A DNA stretch of 64,000 nucleotides from contig NZ_JHXO01000014.1 of assembly GCF_000621705.1 (NCBI RefSeq), positions 22,290 through 86,289 on the forward strand, in the 5' to 3' direction. Position 1 is the stretch's first letter, and the number at the start of each line of letters is the position of its first letter. Position numbers and translations under genes: made by a program. This document shows positions 34,754-43,726 of this stretch, piece after piece. The DNA comes from Prolixibacter bellariivorans ATCC BAA-1284. Its GTDB lineage: Bacteria; Bacteroidota; Bacteroidia; Bacteroidales; Prolixibacteraceae. The notes below the pieces were generated by a model, which worked only from the letters and a program-made list of their open reading frames with translations, had not been told where the DNA came from and did no database searches.

Positions 34754-36694
34754 CTATCTTTGAGTAATTCCTTTCCAGTCATCCGTTCTGAAAGGCACCG
34801 CAGGCAGGCCTGCAGAATTCACCAGGTTGCATTCAGGATTATCCGCCCAGGCATAGCGCACCGCTACCGGTTCGGCAACTTCATCGGAATATACGACAAC
34901 TTCATTGCTCTCAATCACCGCTTTTGCCCAATGGAACTGCTTGTCACTTCCTGCAATCGCAAAGCCCGTTACATCTTTTCCTTCGCTCGTTGAAAGGCCT
35001 GAACCAATATCGGAAAAGCTGATGCGGATTCGATTTCCTTCCTTATGAAAATCTTTGTACATGGGCCCGGATGATACACAATCTTGTTTATACACCATTT
35101 TATTGGCAATGAGTGCCAGCCGTCGACCTACCTCCTGCTTGTTAACAGGATGAATACTGCCTGCTTCTCCAATATCAATAGCACAAGCCATTCCTGTATT
35201 GGGTTGCGAAAGAGTCATTGTTTGCGCTTCTCTCAGTTCGGCCCATTCACTATCAGATGGAAGCGAATTTCTTTCCATGTAATTAGCCAGTTGAACAAAT
35301 AAAAAAGGGAGGTTGCCCTGCTGCCAGCGCCGCCTCCAGTCTTTAATCAGCATGGGAAATAATTTCCGGTAATTGTAAGCATCTTCTGCATTCGATTCGC
35401 CCTGGTACCAGAGAAATCCTTTGATTCCGTATGGAATAAGCGGGTTTATCATCGAGTTAAAGAGCACTGTGGGATACCCCTGATAATTTATCATTTTCGG
35501 GATAGCCGGCTCCAAATCCTTTTTATACAACCATTGCCCGACTAAGGTAATTTTTGATGAACCATCAGTAATAAAAATATCGGTGCCCGGATTCAAACCG
35601 CCTCCGCCCCATAACATTGCTATCCTTATAGCAATCGTATTTTCTCCAGGCTGCACCAAATCGGCAGGAATCGTATATGAATGAGTAGCATTGCCATACC
35701 ATACATTCTTGCATATTTCCTTACCATTGAAATAAAGCGAATAGTTCATTTCCGGATGACCCAGATTAATGGTAAGACCTTTTCCCTTGAAGGATTCAGG
35801 CAGCGCTATCTTTTTCCGCAGCCAAACCATTCCTACATAATCTCCGATCCCAAAATCCTTCAGCACTTTAGGCATATCAATTTTTGTCCAACCGCTATCA
35901 TCATAATCCGGAGCGGGAACTATTTTGTCCGTATTATTTTGCGGATTGTAAACAATGTCCCAAAAGCGGACCTGGTTCAGGCTATCTCGTATAACATCTT
36001 CCCTGTTATAATGGAGGGTATCGGCATTCAGAGTTTCTGTTCTGGTAATGGGTGATGTAAGTAACATCTCCCTGCTTGTCCAGGGCTCTATTTTAGTACC
36101 GCCCCAGGTGCTTTGAATGATGCCAATCGGGACATTTTGATCAGCATGAATTTTACGGGCAAAAAAGTAAGCTACTGCCGAAAGCTCCTTCACATTGTTA
36201 GAATCGCATACTTCCCATCCACCAGTTGATAGATCTGTTTGAGGTTTCACCTCGTTACGATGATCAACAATAAGAAAACGCACTTGTGGAAAATTGGCGC
36301 TGGCAATTTCTTTGCCTGCATCTTTAGCCTGTTGTACCTGCCATTCCATATTTGATTGCCCGGAAGCCAGCCAAACATCACCGATGAGGATCCCGTTTAG
36401 GTTTATTTTAGTCTCCGGTATTCCTGCTTCAGCAACTGAGAGTATGTAAGGTCCGCCCGCGTTGAATTTCGGAAAATGAACCATCCATTTTCCTGTTTTA
36501 TCTGTTTTAACTTTAACGGTTCTATTTCCAAGTTGGGCAACGATGTGTGAGCCTGGCGTCGCAGTTCCCCATAGAGGTATCCTGATGTTCCGTTGCAAAA
36601 CCATACTATCGCCAAAAACTTTGGGCAAGGATATTTGCGCAGAAACCAACGCAACAAAAAAACAAAGTACAATACTCAAAACAATTTTTCTCAT
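34754..36694 (-). CDS. Secreted SASA-type acetylesterase with inserted jelly roll (CE20-like)
   Basis: 646 residues with a signal peptide (about 1-19). SGNH-type esterase with nucleophile S114 in LASGQSNMEW, Gly/Asn region in IIQSTWGGTKIEPW, and His in GSIHPVNKQEVGRR (about 545). A GH2-like carbohydrate-binding jelly roll (about 230-345; YVGMVWLRKKI, NYSLYFNGKEI) is inserted in the catalytic domain, the architecture described for the xyloglucan acetylesterase family CE20; the same broad family is also annotated as sialate O-acetylesterase. In this locus removal of acetyl groups from galactosyl residues of xyloglucan fits best. It follows the GH97 gene by 12 nt. Confidence 0.82.
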   Translation of the reverse strand: MRKIVLSIVLCFFVALVSAQISLPKVFGDSMVLQRNIRIPLWGTATPGSHIVAQLGNRTVKVKTDKTGKWMVHFPKFNAGGPYILSVAEAGIPETKINLNGILIGDVWLASGQSNMEWQVQQAKDAGKEIASANFPQVRFLIVDHRNEVKPQTDLSTGGWEVCDSNNVKELSAVAYFFARKIHADQNVPIGIIQSTWGGTKIEPWTSREMLLTSPITRTETLNADTLHYNREDVIRDSLNQVRFWDIVYNPQNNTDKIVPAPDYDDSGWTKIDMPKVLKDFGIGDYVGMVWLRKKIALPESFKGKGLTINLGHPEMNYSLYFNGKEICKNVWYGNATHSYTIPADLVQPGENTIAIRIAMLWGGGGLNPGTDIFITDGSSKITLVGQWLYKKDLEPAIPKMINYQGYPTVLFNSMINPLIPYGIKGFLWYQGESNAEDAYNYRKLFPMLIKDWRRRWQQGNLPFLFVQLANYMERNSLPSDSEWAELREAQTMTLSQPNTGMACAIDIGEAGSIHPVNKQEVGRRLALIANKMVYKQDCVSSGPMYKDFHKEGNRIRISFSDIGSGLSTSEGKDVTGFAIAGSDKQFHWAKAVIESNEVVVYSDEVAEPVAVRYAWADNPECNLVNSAGLPAVPFRTDDWKGITQR

Positions 36695-36706
36695 GGGTGC
36701 GATGCA

Positions 36707-38701
36707 TTACAATTTCTCAAAGCGTGCCGCCCATCCTCCTCCGGGTGCCAAGTTCACTTCAATTTTATCCTTATTGGAAACAATTTTGATTTCACGTTTG
36801 TAGTCGGTGGCATCGCGGTCAGCATTCACCCCGTCGCTGAATATTATGGCCTTGTATTCTCCTTCAGGTAAGAATGAAAGATCGATAGTCAGCGACCGGC
36901 TGTCCCAATTGGTCATCGCCCCAATATACCAGTCATCACCTTTACGACGGGTCGTTACAATGTACTTTGAAACTTTGGCATCCAATATTTTCGTTTGGTC
37001 GAATACTGTGGGCGTTTTGGCAATAAACCGCGCACACTCCGACTCTTTCCGGTAGGCTGTCGGATTATCGGCCATCATTTGCAATGGCGCTTCGAACACC
37101 ACGTACATAGCCAGCTGGTGGACGCGGGTTCCCTGGCTCATCGGCATTGAATTCGAAGGGTGAAAATTTGCCTTTGTTGCATTGCGCATGGCACCGGGTG
37201 TGTAATCCATCGGGCCGGTCATCATGCGCATAAACGGAAGTGTCACATCATAAGGCGGAACATTATCGGTTGCCCATTTGACGTTTTCCATGCCTTTAAC
37301 GCCCTCGAAATTCAGCACGTTTGGCCATGTGCGTTGGAGGCCCGAAGGTTTCATGCCATGATAATCAAGGATCATTTTGTAATGGGCCGCCATTTCGGCC
37401 AACGCGTAACAAGAGTGCATCGCCAGTTGGTCGTCGCGGTCAAAAAAGTCGACCTTGAATCCCTTGACACCCATGGCCGAATATTTGGCAAACGCTTGCT
37501 CTTTCACCCTATCGAAGTCGTGCCATGATGCCCACAGGATAATCCCCACATGCTTGCTTTTTGCATAGTCCAGAATTTCTTTCAGGTCTATTTTATCGGA
37601 AGGGGTCATCACATCGTGCCCTTTGTACCAGCCTTCGTCAAGCACCACATATTCCACTCCGTAATCTGAAGCAAAGTCAATGTAATATTTGTAGGTCGGG
37701 GTATTTATCCCTGCCCTGAAATCGACATGCGAAATATTCCAGTCGTTCCACCAATCCCACGCAACCTTGCCGGGCTTGATCCACGAAACATCGGCAATGC
37801 GGGATGGTGCAGCCAACCGTTGAACCATATCATTGTCGGCCAATTCTTTATCGTTATTGCTTAGGAAAACAATCCTCCATGGAAATTGGCGCGGAGCAGT
37901 CGTTTTAGCAATAAAATCCGCTCTTTGATCGACCATAAAGTTAAGGTTGTTAAATCCACCGACCCGTTCTTTCAAAGGATATTTTGGAAAAATACCATGA
38001 ACACCAAATTTTGTAGGGGCGTTTATTTTGTAGTACATCCCGGGATAATCCTCCAGGTCGGTTTCCATGAGCATGGCTTTTTTCTGGTTCCCTAAATCGA
38101 CCAAAAGAGGCAGAATCGCCAACGAGTCTGCCCTGAAATGGGACAAAGGAATATGGTCGTACACCGCTTCGAATGCCGATTCAAATGGGTCCCCTTCCCT
38201 CAAATCGCGCACGTAGGGTATCCAGGCTTCATGATCAGTTTTGAAGTTGAAGTTCGCATCTTCGTTGGCAATGACGATGCCTCCTTTTTTTGATGAAAAG
38301 AAACGATAGGCCACCCCATCGTTGTAAGCCCTGAAAATGACGCCAAAATCGCCTTTACAGGTTATTGCCAACTGATTATAGTTGTCGGTGACGCTATCCT
38401 TCCGATAATTGATTGCCTTTAGTTCTTCGTTGACTGAAAGCCTTTTGGCTGATCTTACCTGTACATTCCGGCCCAAAGCCGTTCCGTCTGCCAATTGAAG
38501 CGAAATCAGTGACGGCGCCAGTACAGTATCACCAGCATTTATCAATGTCCATGACAAATCGGCACCAGCCTGTATGTGCAAAACAATTTGCTTGTCAGGT
38601 GATTCCAGTTGGTACACTTTCGGTTTGGTTGTAGCATTGCAGTTGAAAATAAGAAGAACTACAAGCAAAAAAGGGGCAAGCGAATAGGTTGCTTTTTTCA
38701 T
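36707..38701 (-). CDS. Secreted GH97 glycosidase, probably retaining alpha-galactosidase type
   Basis: 664 residues with a signal peptide or lipoprotein-like N-terminus (LIFNC, Cys21). N-terminal beta-sandwich (about 28-290), TIM barrel (about 300-570), C-terminal beta domain. The barrel carries VVLDEGWYKG, FKVDFFDRDDQ with D418, and LNFEGVKGME with E466. GH97 splits into inverting glucosidases (SusB-like, lacking an Asp at the strand-4 position) and retaining alpha-galactosidases that use an Asp nucleophile there; D418 suggests the retaining type. Alpha-galactose is not a common part of xyloglucan, so the substrate within this locus is unclear. The gap of 256 bp to the upstream GH5 gene contains a short remnant. 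Confidence 0.85.
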   Translation of the reverse strand: MKKATYSLAPFLLVVLLIFNCNATTKPKVYQLESPDKQIVLHIQAGADLSWTLINAGDTVLAPSLISLQLADGTALGRNVQVRSAKRLSVNEELKAINYRKDSVTDNYNQLAITCKGDFGVIFRAYNDGVAYRFFSSKKGGIVIANEDANFNFKTDHEAWIPYVRDLREGDPFESAFEAVYDHIPLSHFRADSLAILPLLVDLGNQKKAMLMETDLEDYPGMYYKINAPTKFGVHGIFPKYPLKERVGGFNNLNFMVDQRADFIAKTTAPRQFPWRIVFLSNNDKELADNDMVQRLAAPSRIADVSWIKPGKVAWDWWNDWNISHVDFRAGINTPTYKYYIDFASDYGVEYVVLDEGWYKGHDVMTPSDKIDLKEILDYAKSKHVGIILWASWHDFDRVKEQAFAKYSAMGVKGFKVDFFDRDDQLAMHSCYALAEMAAHYKMILDYHGMKPSGLQRTWPNVLNFEGVKGMENVKWATDNVPPYDVTLPFMRMMTGPMDYTPGAMRNATKANFHPSNSMPMSQGTRVHQLAMYVVFEAPLQMMADNPTAYRKESECARFIAKTPTVFDQTKILDAKVSKYIVTTRRKGDDWYIGAMTNWDSRSLTIDLSFLPEGEYKAIIFSDGVNADRDATDYKREIKIVSNKDKIEVNLAPGGGWAARFEKL

Positions 38702-38825
38702 TATGTATACATATTATTTTGTTTCAAAAGCGCAATTTATTTGAATCTTTTGCTCTGAAATTGAAGATTTACATTCATCAGTTTAAGACTTCATATTGAG
38801 AATTTTACTTCTTCAACGATTGAAG

Positions 38826-38915
38826 CTATGCCTGCAACGGGTTAGATGTTCCAAGCCCCCATGCATTCATACCCACGAGTGGCCAAAATGAAAGAATTGT
38901 ACTTTTTAAACTCAT
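38826..38915 (-). pseudogene. Possible remnant: orphan signal-peptide-like frame
   Basis: A 29-codon minus-strand frame opens with ATG at 38915 and reads MSLKSTILSFWPLVGMNAWG then a few residues to a TAG at 38826. It looks like a bare signal peptide and could be the surviving start of a deleted exported enzyme. Too short to exclude chance. Confidence 0.3.
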
Positions 38916-38957
38916 TTTCAATACTGTGATGATTTAAAGTCTTGTTTAATTTGATTT

Positions 38958-40409
38958 TTATTGGTTTGCTCCTGCCATGATAGCATCAAGAGTGCGCTGA
39001 TCTTTTATTGTGTAGTTTGACCTATCAATTACACTACCTGTATCCCACCAGAATGGAATTAAGCCATTTTCTAATGCTTTTCTTGTTACATAAGTAATCC
39101 AATGATCCACTGAATTATTGTGTTTCTCCAATTCTTTAGGTACATTCTGGGTATTACCCCTCCTGTAAGCTCCATACTCACCCATGATTACCGGGATACC
39201 CTTATCTACAAACTTGCTTTTTGCCAAACTAAACGACTGATCTACTGCATCCTCTTCCCCGTATGTAGCATTGCGTTCAGGCTCAATATCAGAATGATAA
39301 TCTTTACCCCAGTAATAAACCATTTTACCCCAGTCCACGTCTTCATTCAATATGCAGAATTGAGAAGGACTGTAAAAATGTACCTCAGCCATCAAACGCC
39401 CCTCAATCTCATCCGTAGGCATGTGCATCAAATCATTACTTTTCTCAATATTCGTACTTGGCCCCTGAACTACAAGCACCCTATAGCTGTTTCTTCCTCC
39501 GGTGGAGCGAACTGCGTTTACAAAAGTTTGATGATAGGAAAGTAGTACTTCCATTTGTTCGGCGTTCTCTACATGTGGCTCATTGGCGCTGGCAAACATC
39601 AGGTGTTCGTCAAAATCGCGCATGGCCGTTGCGATTTGCTCCCAGTAAGCTTTTTGTTTGGCGTTTACCGAATCCTTTTTCTCCGGTATACAGTTGTTCT
39701 CGAGCCAGCCTCCATCCCAATGGATATTTAGGAGCACATACATGTCATTGTTCACACAATAGCCAACCACTTCTTTTACCCTGCTGAGCCAGGCAGGATC
39801 GATGCGTGCAGTTTTTTTGTCCACCACATGGTGCCAGTCCCAGGCGCAAGGAATGCGAATAGCATTGAAACCTTGCTGCTTTACAAATTTTACATAGTCT
39901 TCTGTGATAACAGGGTTTCCCCAACCTGATTCTCCTCCGGGAGCTTCCATCGTGTTGCCGATGTTCCAGCCCAGTTTCATTTTTGCTGCCAACTCCATTG
40001 CGGTACTGGCCATTCCAGTATTATCGGGCGCCTGGGGCGATGCATTGTAAGAAGGGAATAACTGGCTGGGCTGCGAAACTGCAATCCGGCGAGATTGGCC
40101 GTTTGAGGAGATAACGACAATGGTCGTCGAGCGAGTTGCTCCTGTACTGTTAACCGTTGTTGACAATACAATGGAAATGCTGCCGCTATTGCCGGACATT
40201 TGGCTTAATTGTACCCATGATGCGGAGTTGTTTACACTCCATGAGTCATTGGAGTCGATTATTATCGTTGACTCCCCCCCTTCTGCTTCAAAAGTTAGCT
40301 CATTGACAGAAACCGTCAGGATGGGATCCACCCGGTCGGTGCCCTCGCAGGAAACAAAAAACAGAAAGACACTGAGAATAACTAAAATTTTCTGATACAG
40401 TCTGAACAT
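38958..40409 (-). CDS. BACON-GH5 endo-xyloglucanase-like lipoprotein
   Basis: 482 residues. Lipoprotein signal (FLFFVSC, Cys21), BACON beta-sandwich (about 30-115; SVNELTFEAEGGES, WVQLSQMSG), linker, then GH5 barrel (about 135-482) of the subfamily 4 type: KLGWNIGNTMEAPGG, IRIPCAWDWH, LLNIHWDGGW, acid/base E277 in ASANEPH, nucleophile E411 in IMGEYGA. This matches the architecture of the Bacteroides ovatus xyloglucan endo-glucanase. It is surface-anchored and would cut the beta-1,4-glucan backbone. The frame is open to 40523, but the upstream part covers a strong hairpin; the Met at 40409 begins a proper lipoprotein signal. Confidence 0.92.
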   Translation of the reverse strand: MFRLYQKILVILSVFLFFVSCEGTDRVDPILTVSVNELTFEAEGGESTIIIDSNDSWSVNNSASWVQLSQMSGNSGSISIVLSTTVNSTGATRSTTIVVISSNGQSRRIAVSQPSQLFPSYNASPQAPDNTGMASTAMELAAKMKLGWNIGNTMEAPGGESGWGNPVITEDYVKFVKQQGFNAIRIPCAWDWHHVVDKKTARIDPAWLSRVKEVVGYCVNNDMYVLLNIHWDGGWLENNCIPEKKDSVNAKQKAYWEQIATAMRDFDEHLMFASANEPHVENAEQMEVLLSYHQTFVNAVRSTGGRNSYRVLVVQGPSTNIEKSNDLMHMPTDEIEGRLMAEVHFYSPSQFCILNEDVDWGKMVYYWGKDYHSDIEPERNATYGEEDAVDQSFSLAKSKFVDKGIPVIMGEYGAYRRGNTQNVPKELEKHNNSVDHWITYVTRKALENGLIPFWWDTGSVIDRSNYTIKDQRTLDAIMAGANQ

Positions 40410-40489
40410 CGTTTTACTATAAAAATTTAATAACCAGTTCAAGAATAGAACTCTGTCAGGTAAAAGCCCCGACAGATTTATTAAATAAA

Positions 40490-40526
40490 GTTGTGGACAA
40501 ACAGGACTCTCCTGCCTGTCCACAAC
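40490..40526 (-). terminator. Strong intercistronic hairpin after the TIG lipoprotein gene
   Basis: GTTGTGGACA pairs perfectly with TGTCCACAAC and the pairing continues inward (GGCAGGA with TCCTGTT, two G-T pairs) to a 3-nt loop. On the minus strand it begins 9 nt past the stop codon of the gene ending at 40535 and is followed by TTTATTTAAT. It may end or attenuate transcription, or protect the upstream SusCD-SGBP message. Confidence 0.7.
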
Positions 40527-40534
40527 ATAAAATG

Positions 40535-42094
40535 CTATCGTCTTACCACCCTGAAGTTATCAAAGGCAGCTTCAAAATTGTCAGTAGTTGAAGTGCGATA
40601 GTTATGAAGATAAATTCTAAAGTATGTCTTTCCTGAGCTCGCATCTAACAAATCCGAGACTTTTGAAATAGAATCACCTTCTCCGTCTTCAAGACGGAAC
40701 GAGGATAACGGGATAGTTACGGTTTGCCACCCGTCAGTAGTAACGGTAACAGACTTAGATACTGATACTCTCCACGGTTCATATCGGGCTATATAAGTAC
40801 TTGCACTTTGAGTTCTGAAACAAAGCGTACCTCCGCTCCATGGTTTCGTAACATTCATTTCAAATTTCAAGGCCCATTTGTCGCCCGAATCATCCAGGTT
40901 CTCTGATGGTACCCACTGACCACCGCCATCGCCAATAAGAATTTGATTTCCTCCCCAATCTTCAAGATAACCATCTTCTCCGGCAGCCAGAGGAACGCTC
41001 TTATAGACAAGGTACATACCGTAACCAACACCATAGTCAGTATTATAGGAAGGCCAGTCTGAATTAGGGTCTGAGCTATAAAGATTCACATCGCCATTAC
41101 CCCAGCCCCAGCCGAAATAATCGCCCCACTCCATATTGGCCAAAATGCCTACGCCACCGGAGTTTATAAACGCAATATCATTCACATTATAAGCAGTTGT
41201 AAATGAACCCGCCTGTGTTATAATCTCAACCGGACCGCTTTGTAACAATGCCGGGGAAACAAAACTAAGAACAGACTCATCTGCCGATACTTCGTAGTCG
41301 GTTATTTCTGTACCAGCAAAAGTAAAATTTTGAATTGCGGTAAAGTTATACCCGTATAAATGAACCATATCACCTTCATGGGGCACCTCTAATGAGATAT
41401 ATGATATTACCGGAGGACCAACAATTTTAATTGAGAAATTAGTTGACCCTACCTCGGTGGTATAAGTAATGGTATTTGCCAATAAAGCATTGGAACCCGA
41501 TAAATCAGCAGGCACCTGGACTATTGCGCTTGTGTCGGTATAAACCACCTTGCTCAAATCGGCAGCAATACCCTGAAATGATATTTCTGTGGCATTCTGG
41601 AGGTTATATCCGACAATATTGATTTCATCGCCGGGGTACAACACATTAACAACCGTATCATTTGGAGAAGTTTCATTATTTCTCACACGAGTAATCAATG
41701 GCGCGCCAATAATATTGATATTAAATGTAGCCGTCCCCCCTTCACTGATTGCGGTTACGGTATTTAGTTCATCTGCCGGAACTGATTCAAACGGGATATC
41801 AGGCAATTGCACAACAAGGCTTTCGTCGGAAAAAAGCGCTGTGTTGATTCTAGCAGGTACAGAGCCAAAATACACCTGCCTAACTCCACTCAGGTTATGT
41901 CCCAACAAAACGACCCATTGGCCGGTCTGTATCGTTGTAACAACCGTATCATTGGGAGAAGCGGCATAATTTACGACACCCGTAATAACCGGTTGTTCTA
42001 CTTTTTCCTTCTGACAAGCGGACACAAATAAGATCACCGCTGCCAGAAAAATTGCCTGCCAGTAATAGGTGTATTTATCTATTCTATTTTTCAT
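40535..42094 (-). CDS. TIG/IPT-repeat surface glycan-binding lipoprotein (SGBP-B-like)
   Basis: 519 residues with a lipoprotein signal (ILFVSAC, Cys27). Three successive IPT/TIG immunoglobulin-like repeats (about 35-122, 125-208, 210-290; each with a VxLxGxNL-type strand such as QWVVLLGHNLSGVRQVYFG) present a C-terminal beta-rich domain (about 300-519) containing WGDYFGWGWGNGD and an aromatic-rich body, as in the xyloglucan-binding SGBP-B of B. ovatus. It directly follows SusD by 23 nt. Its role would be to capture long glycan chains at the cell surface. No catalytic residues are expected. Confidence 0.85.
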   Translation of the reverse strand: MKNRIDKYTYYWQAIFLAAVILFVSACQKEKVEQPVITGVVNYAASPNDTVVTTIQTGQWVVLLGHNLSGVRQVYFGSVPARINTALFSDESLVVQLPDIPFESVPADELNTVTAISEGGTATFNINIIGAPLITRVRNNETSPNDTVVNVLYPGDEINIVGYNLQNATEISFQGIAADLSKVVYTDTSAIVQVPADLSGSNALLANTITYTTEVGSTNFSIKIVGPPVISYISLEVPHEGDMVHLYGYNFTAIQNFTFAGTEITDYEVSADESVLSFVSPALLQSGPVEIITQAGSFTTAYNVNDIAFINSGGVGILANMEWGDYFGWGWGNGDVNLYSSDPNSDWPSYNTDYGVGYGMYLVYKSVPLAAGEDGYLEDWGGNQILIGDGGGQWVPSENLDDSGDKWALKFEMNVTKPWSGGTLCFRTQSASTYIARYEPWRVSVSKSVTVTTDGWQTVTIPLSSFRLEDGEGDSISKVSDLLDASSGKTYFRIYLHNYRTSTTDNFEAAFDNFRVVRR

Positions 42095-42117
42095 AGTTGC
42101 TATTTTTTTCTTTTATA

Positions 42118-43713
42118 CTAAAAATAAGGTACGGGTGCGTCTAACAACTTTGGATTAGCCGTTATTTCAGATGATGGGATCGGGAGCCTGAATGAATTAG
42201 CGGTAGCCGGTGTAATAACGCCAAAGGGATTCTCCGGTTCCGCGACTCCGTCATTATACGTGAAGGGAACACGCTCTCCTCCATTCAGAAGGCTGATTGC
42301 TTTCTGCGGGTTGTAGTATGAAAGGCTCACTAAATCACCCCAATACTGACTTTCTGCAGCCAGCTCGATCCTTCTTTCTTTAAGCAGGATATCGGCATCA
42401 ATCGAATTTACCGGCTGTACCCCGGCTCTTGTGCGTACTTTGTTGAAATACATCAGCGCATCGCCATCTGCGGTTGAGCTGTTGTTACCCAGAATTGCTT
42501 CGGCGTAAACCAGGTAAACATCAGCAAGTCGCAGCAAGGCATTTTGCTCGGCAGAAGAATACAAGGTCATGATTGGTACATTGTTATCTTTTTTCGTTCC
42601 AATAATGTGTTTCTTCATTCCGGATTCGCCAGTAAAAGTATATCCGCCGGCAGCGGCGTTTAACTCCGGATAATAATCGCCCTTTAGCATAAAGGTTGCT
42701 TTGCGCCTGATAGTATCATCTGCGGAGTATTGCAAGTACATGTCGTAGCTAGGGCGTATCCCAAACCAACCGGCCTGTCCGTCGGCAGAAATTTCAGTAC
42801 CGCCCGGAGAATAGATTTGCAACATGTTCCCGTGAAACCAATCACTGGTGGTGGGATCCCAACGCAAAGCGAACAGCGCCTCATCGTTGTAATTGTTCTC
42901 GGTTTTGAACAGATCGGCATAGTTATCCATCAATTCCAGTCCACTGTTTTTACAAACATTGCCCGCGTATAGTTTGGCGCTATCTAAAAGCGCCTGATCG
43001 CGTTCCCCGATGCTTTGCGAAGCTAAGCCGGACCATGATAAATAGACTTTAGCCAACAACCCCTGTGCAGACCATGTGGTAACCCTTCCGCGCTCCCAGT
43101 CTGAACCCACTGCCTCAGGAAGATTTTGGACTGCAAATGTCAGGTCGTTCACAATAAACTGGTAAACATCATTCACCAGGTTCCGGGGAACTAAAGGTGA
43201 ACTAATTAGTTTGGTATTGTCTTCGATGATAGGAACGTCGCCCCATAACAACCCCAGGTTGTAGTAAGCATATGCACGAATAAACCTGGCTTCGGCAAGA
43301 GCCGCATTTTTATCTGCTTCGGGAACAGATTCCGGAGTTTTTGCGTTTATAGCGTTAATAGTGGTATTACAATGGGCAATTACCTTGTACATACCTCTCC
43401 AATTGGCAACTACGGCTCCGTTTAAACCAGTAACCGAAAAGGTATTGAGCTGAACAGCATCATCATTATATCCCAGTACCATATTTCCACTCATCACATC
43501 ACCTATGGTCAAATAACTGGTATAAGTATATTCGGCCCAGGGCGTACCGGCATATAAAGCGGCGGTTGCCAGCTTTAAATCAGAAGTAGTTTGATAAAAG
43601 TTTTCCGTACTGATCTCCGATAGTGGAGGACGATTGAGAAAGTCCTTACTGCAGGAGGCCAATAGCCCGGCAACCAAAAGCGCCAGATAAAATATTTTTG
43701 ATTTAAAATTCAT
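42118..43713 (-). CDS. SusD/RagB-family lipoprotein (xyloglucan locus)
   Basis: 531 residues with a lipoprotein signal (AGLLASC, Cys about 21). SusD landmarks: ALAEARFIRAYAYYNLGLLWGDVPI, TTWSAQGLLAKVYLSWSG, LLRLADVYLVYAEAILG, and LLKERRIELAAESQYWGDLV followed by the C-terminal FRLPIPSSEI. It forms the lid of the adjacent SusC pore and binds incoming oligosaccharides. Spacing of 13 nt to SusC and 23 nt to the TIG protein gene makes the three a single transcription unit. Confidence 0.95.
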   Translation of the reverse strand: MNFKSKIFYLALLVAGLLASCSKDFLNRPPLSEISTENFYQTTSDLKLATAALYAGTPWAEYTYTSYLTIGDVMSGNMVLGYNDDAVQLNTFSVTGLNGAVVANWRGMYKVIAHCNTTINAINAKTPESVPEADKNAALAEARFIRAYAYYNLGLLWGDVPIIEDNTKLISSPLVPRNLVNDVYQFIVNDLTFAVQNLPEAVGSDWERGRVTTWSAQGLLAKVYLSWSGLASQSIGERDQALLDSAKLYAGNVCKNSGLELMDNYADLFKTENNYNDEALFALRWDPTTSDWFHGNMLQIYSPGGTEISADGQAGWFGIRPSYDMYLQYSADDTIRRKATFMLKGDYYPELNAAAGGYTFTGESGMKKHIIGTKKDNNVPIMTLYSSAEQNALLRLADVYLVYAEAILGNNSSTADGDALMYFNKVRTRAGVQPVNSIDADILLKERRIELAAESQYWGDLVSLSYYNPQKAISLLNGGERVPFTYNDGVAEPENPFGVITPATANSFRLPIPSSEITANPKLLDAPVPYF

Positions 43714-43726
43714 AGCATTCGTTTTT

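Noticed and set aside
40410-40523. GH5 start 38 codons further upstream
   Set aside because: It would place the strong hairpin in coding sequence and push the lipoprotein signal 38 residues inward, which would prevent export.
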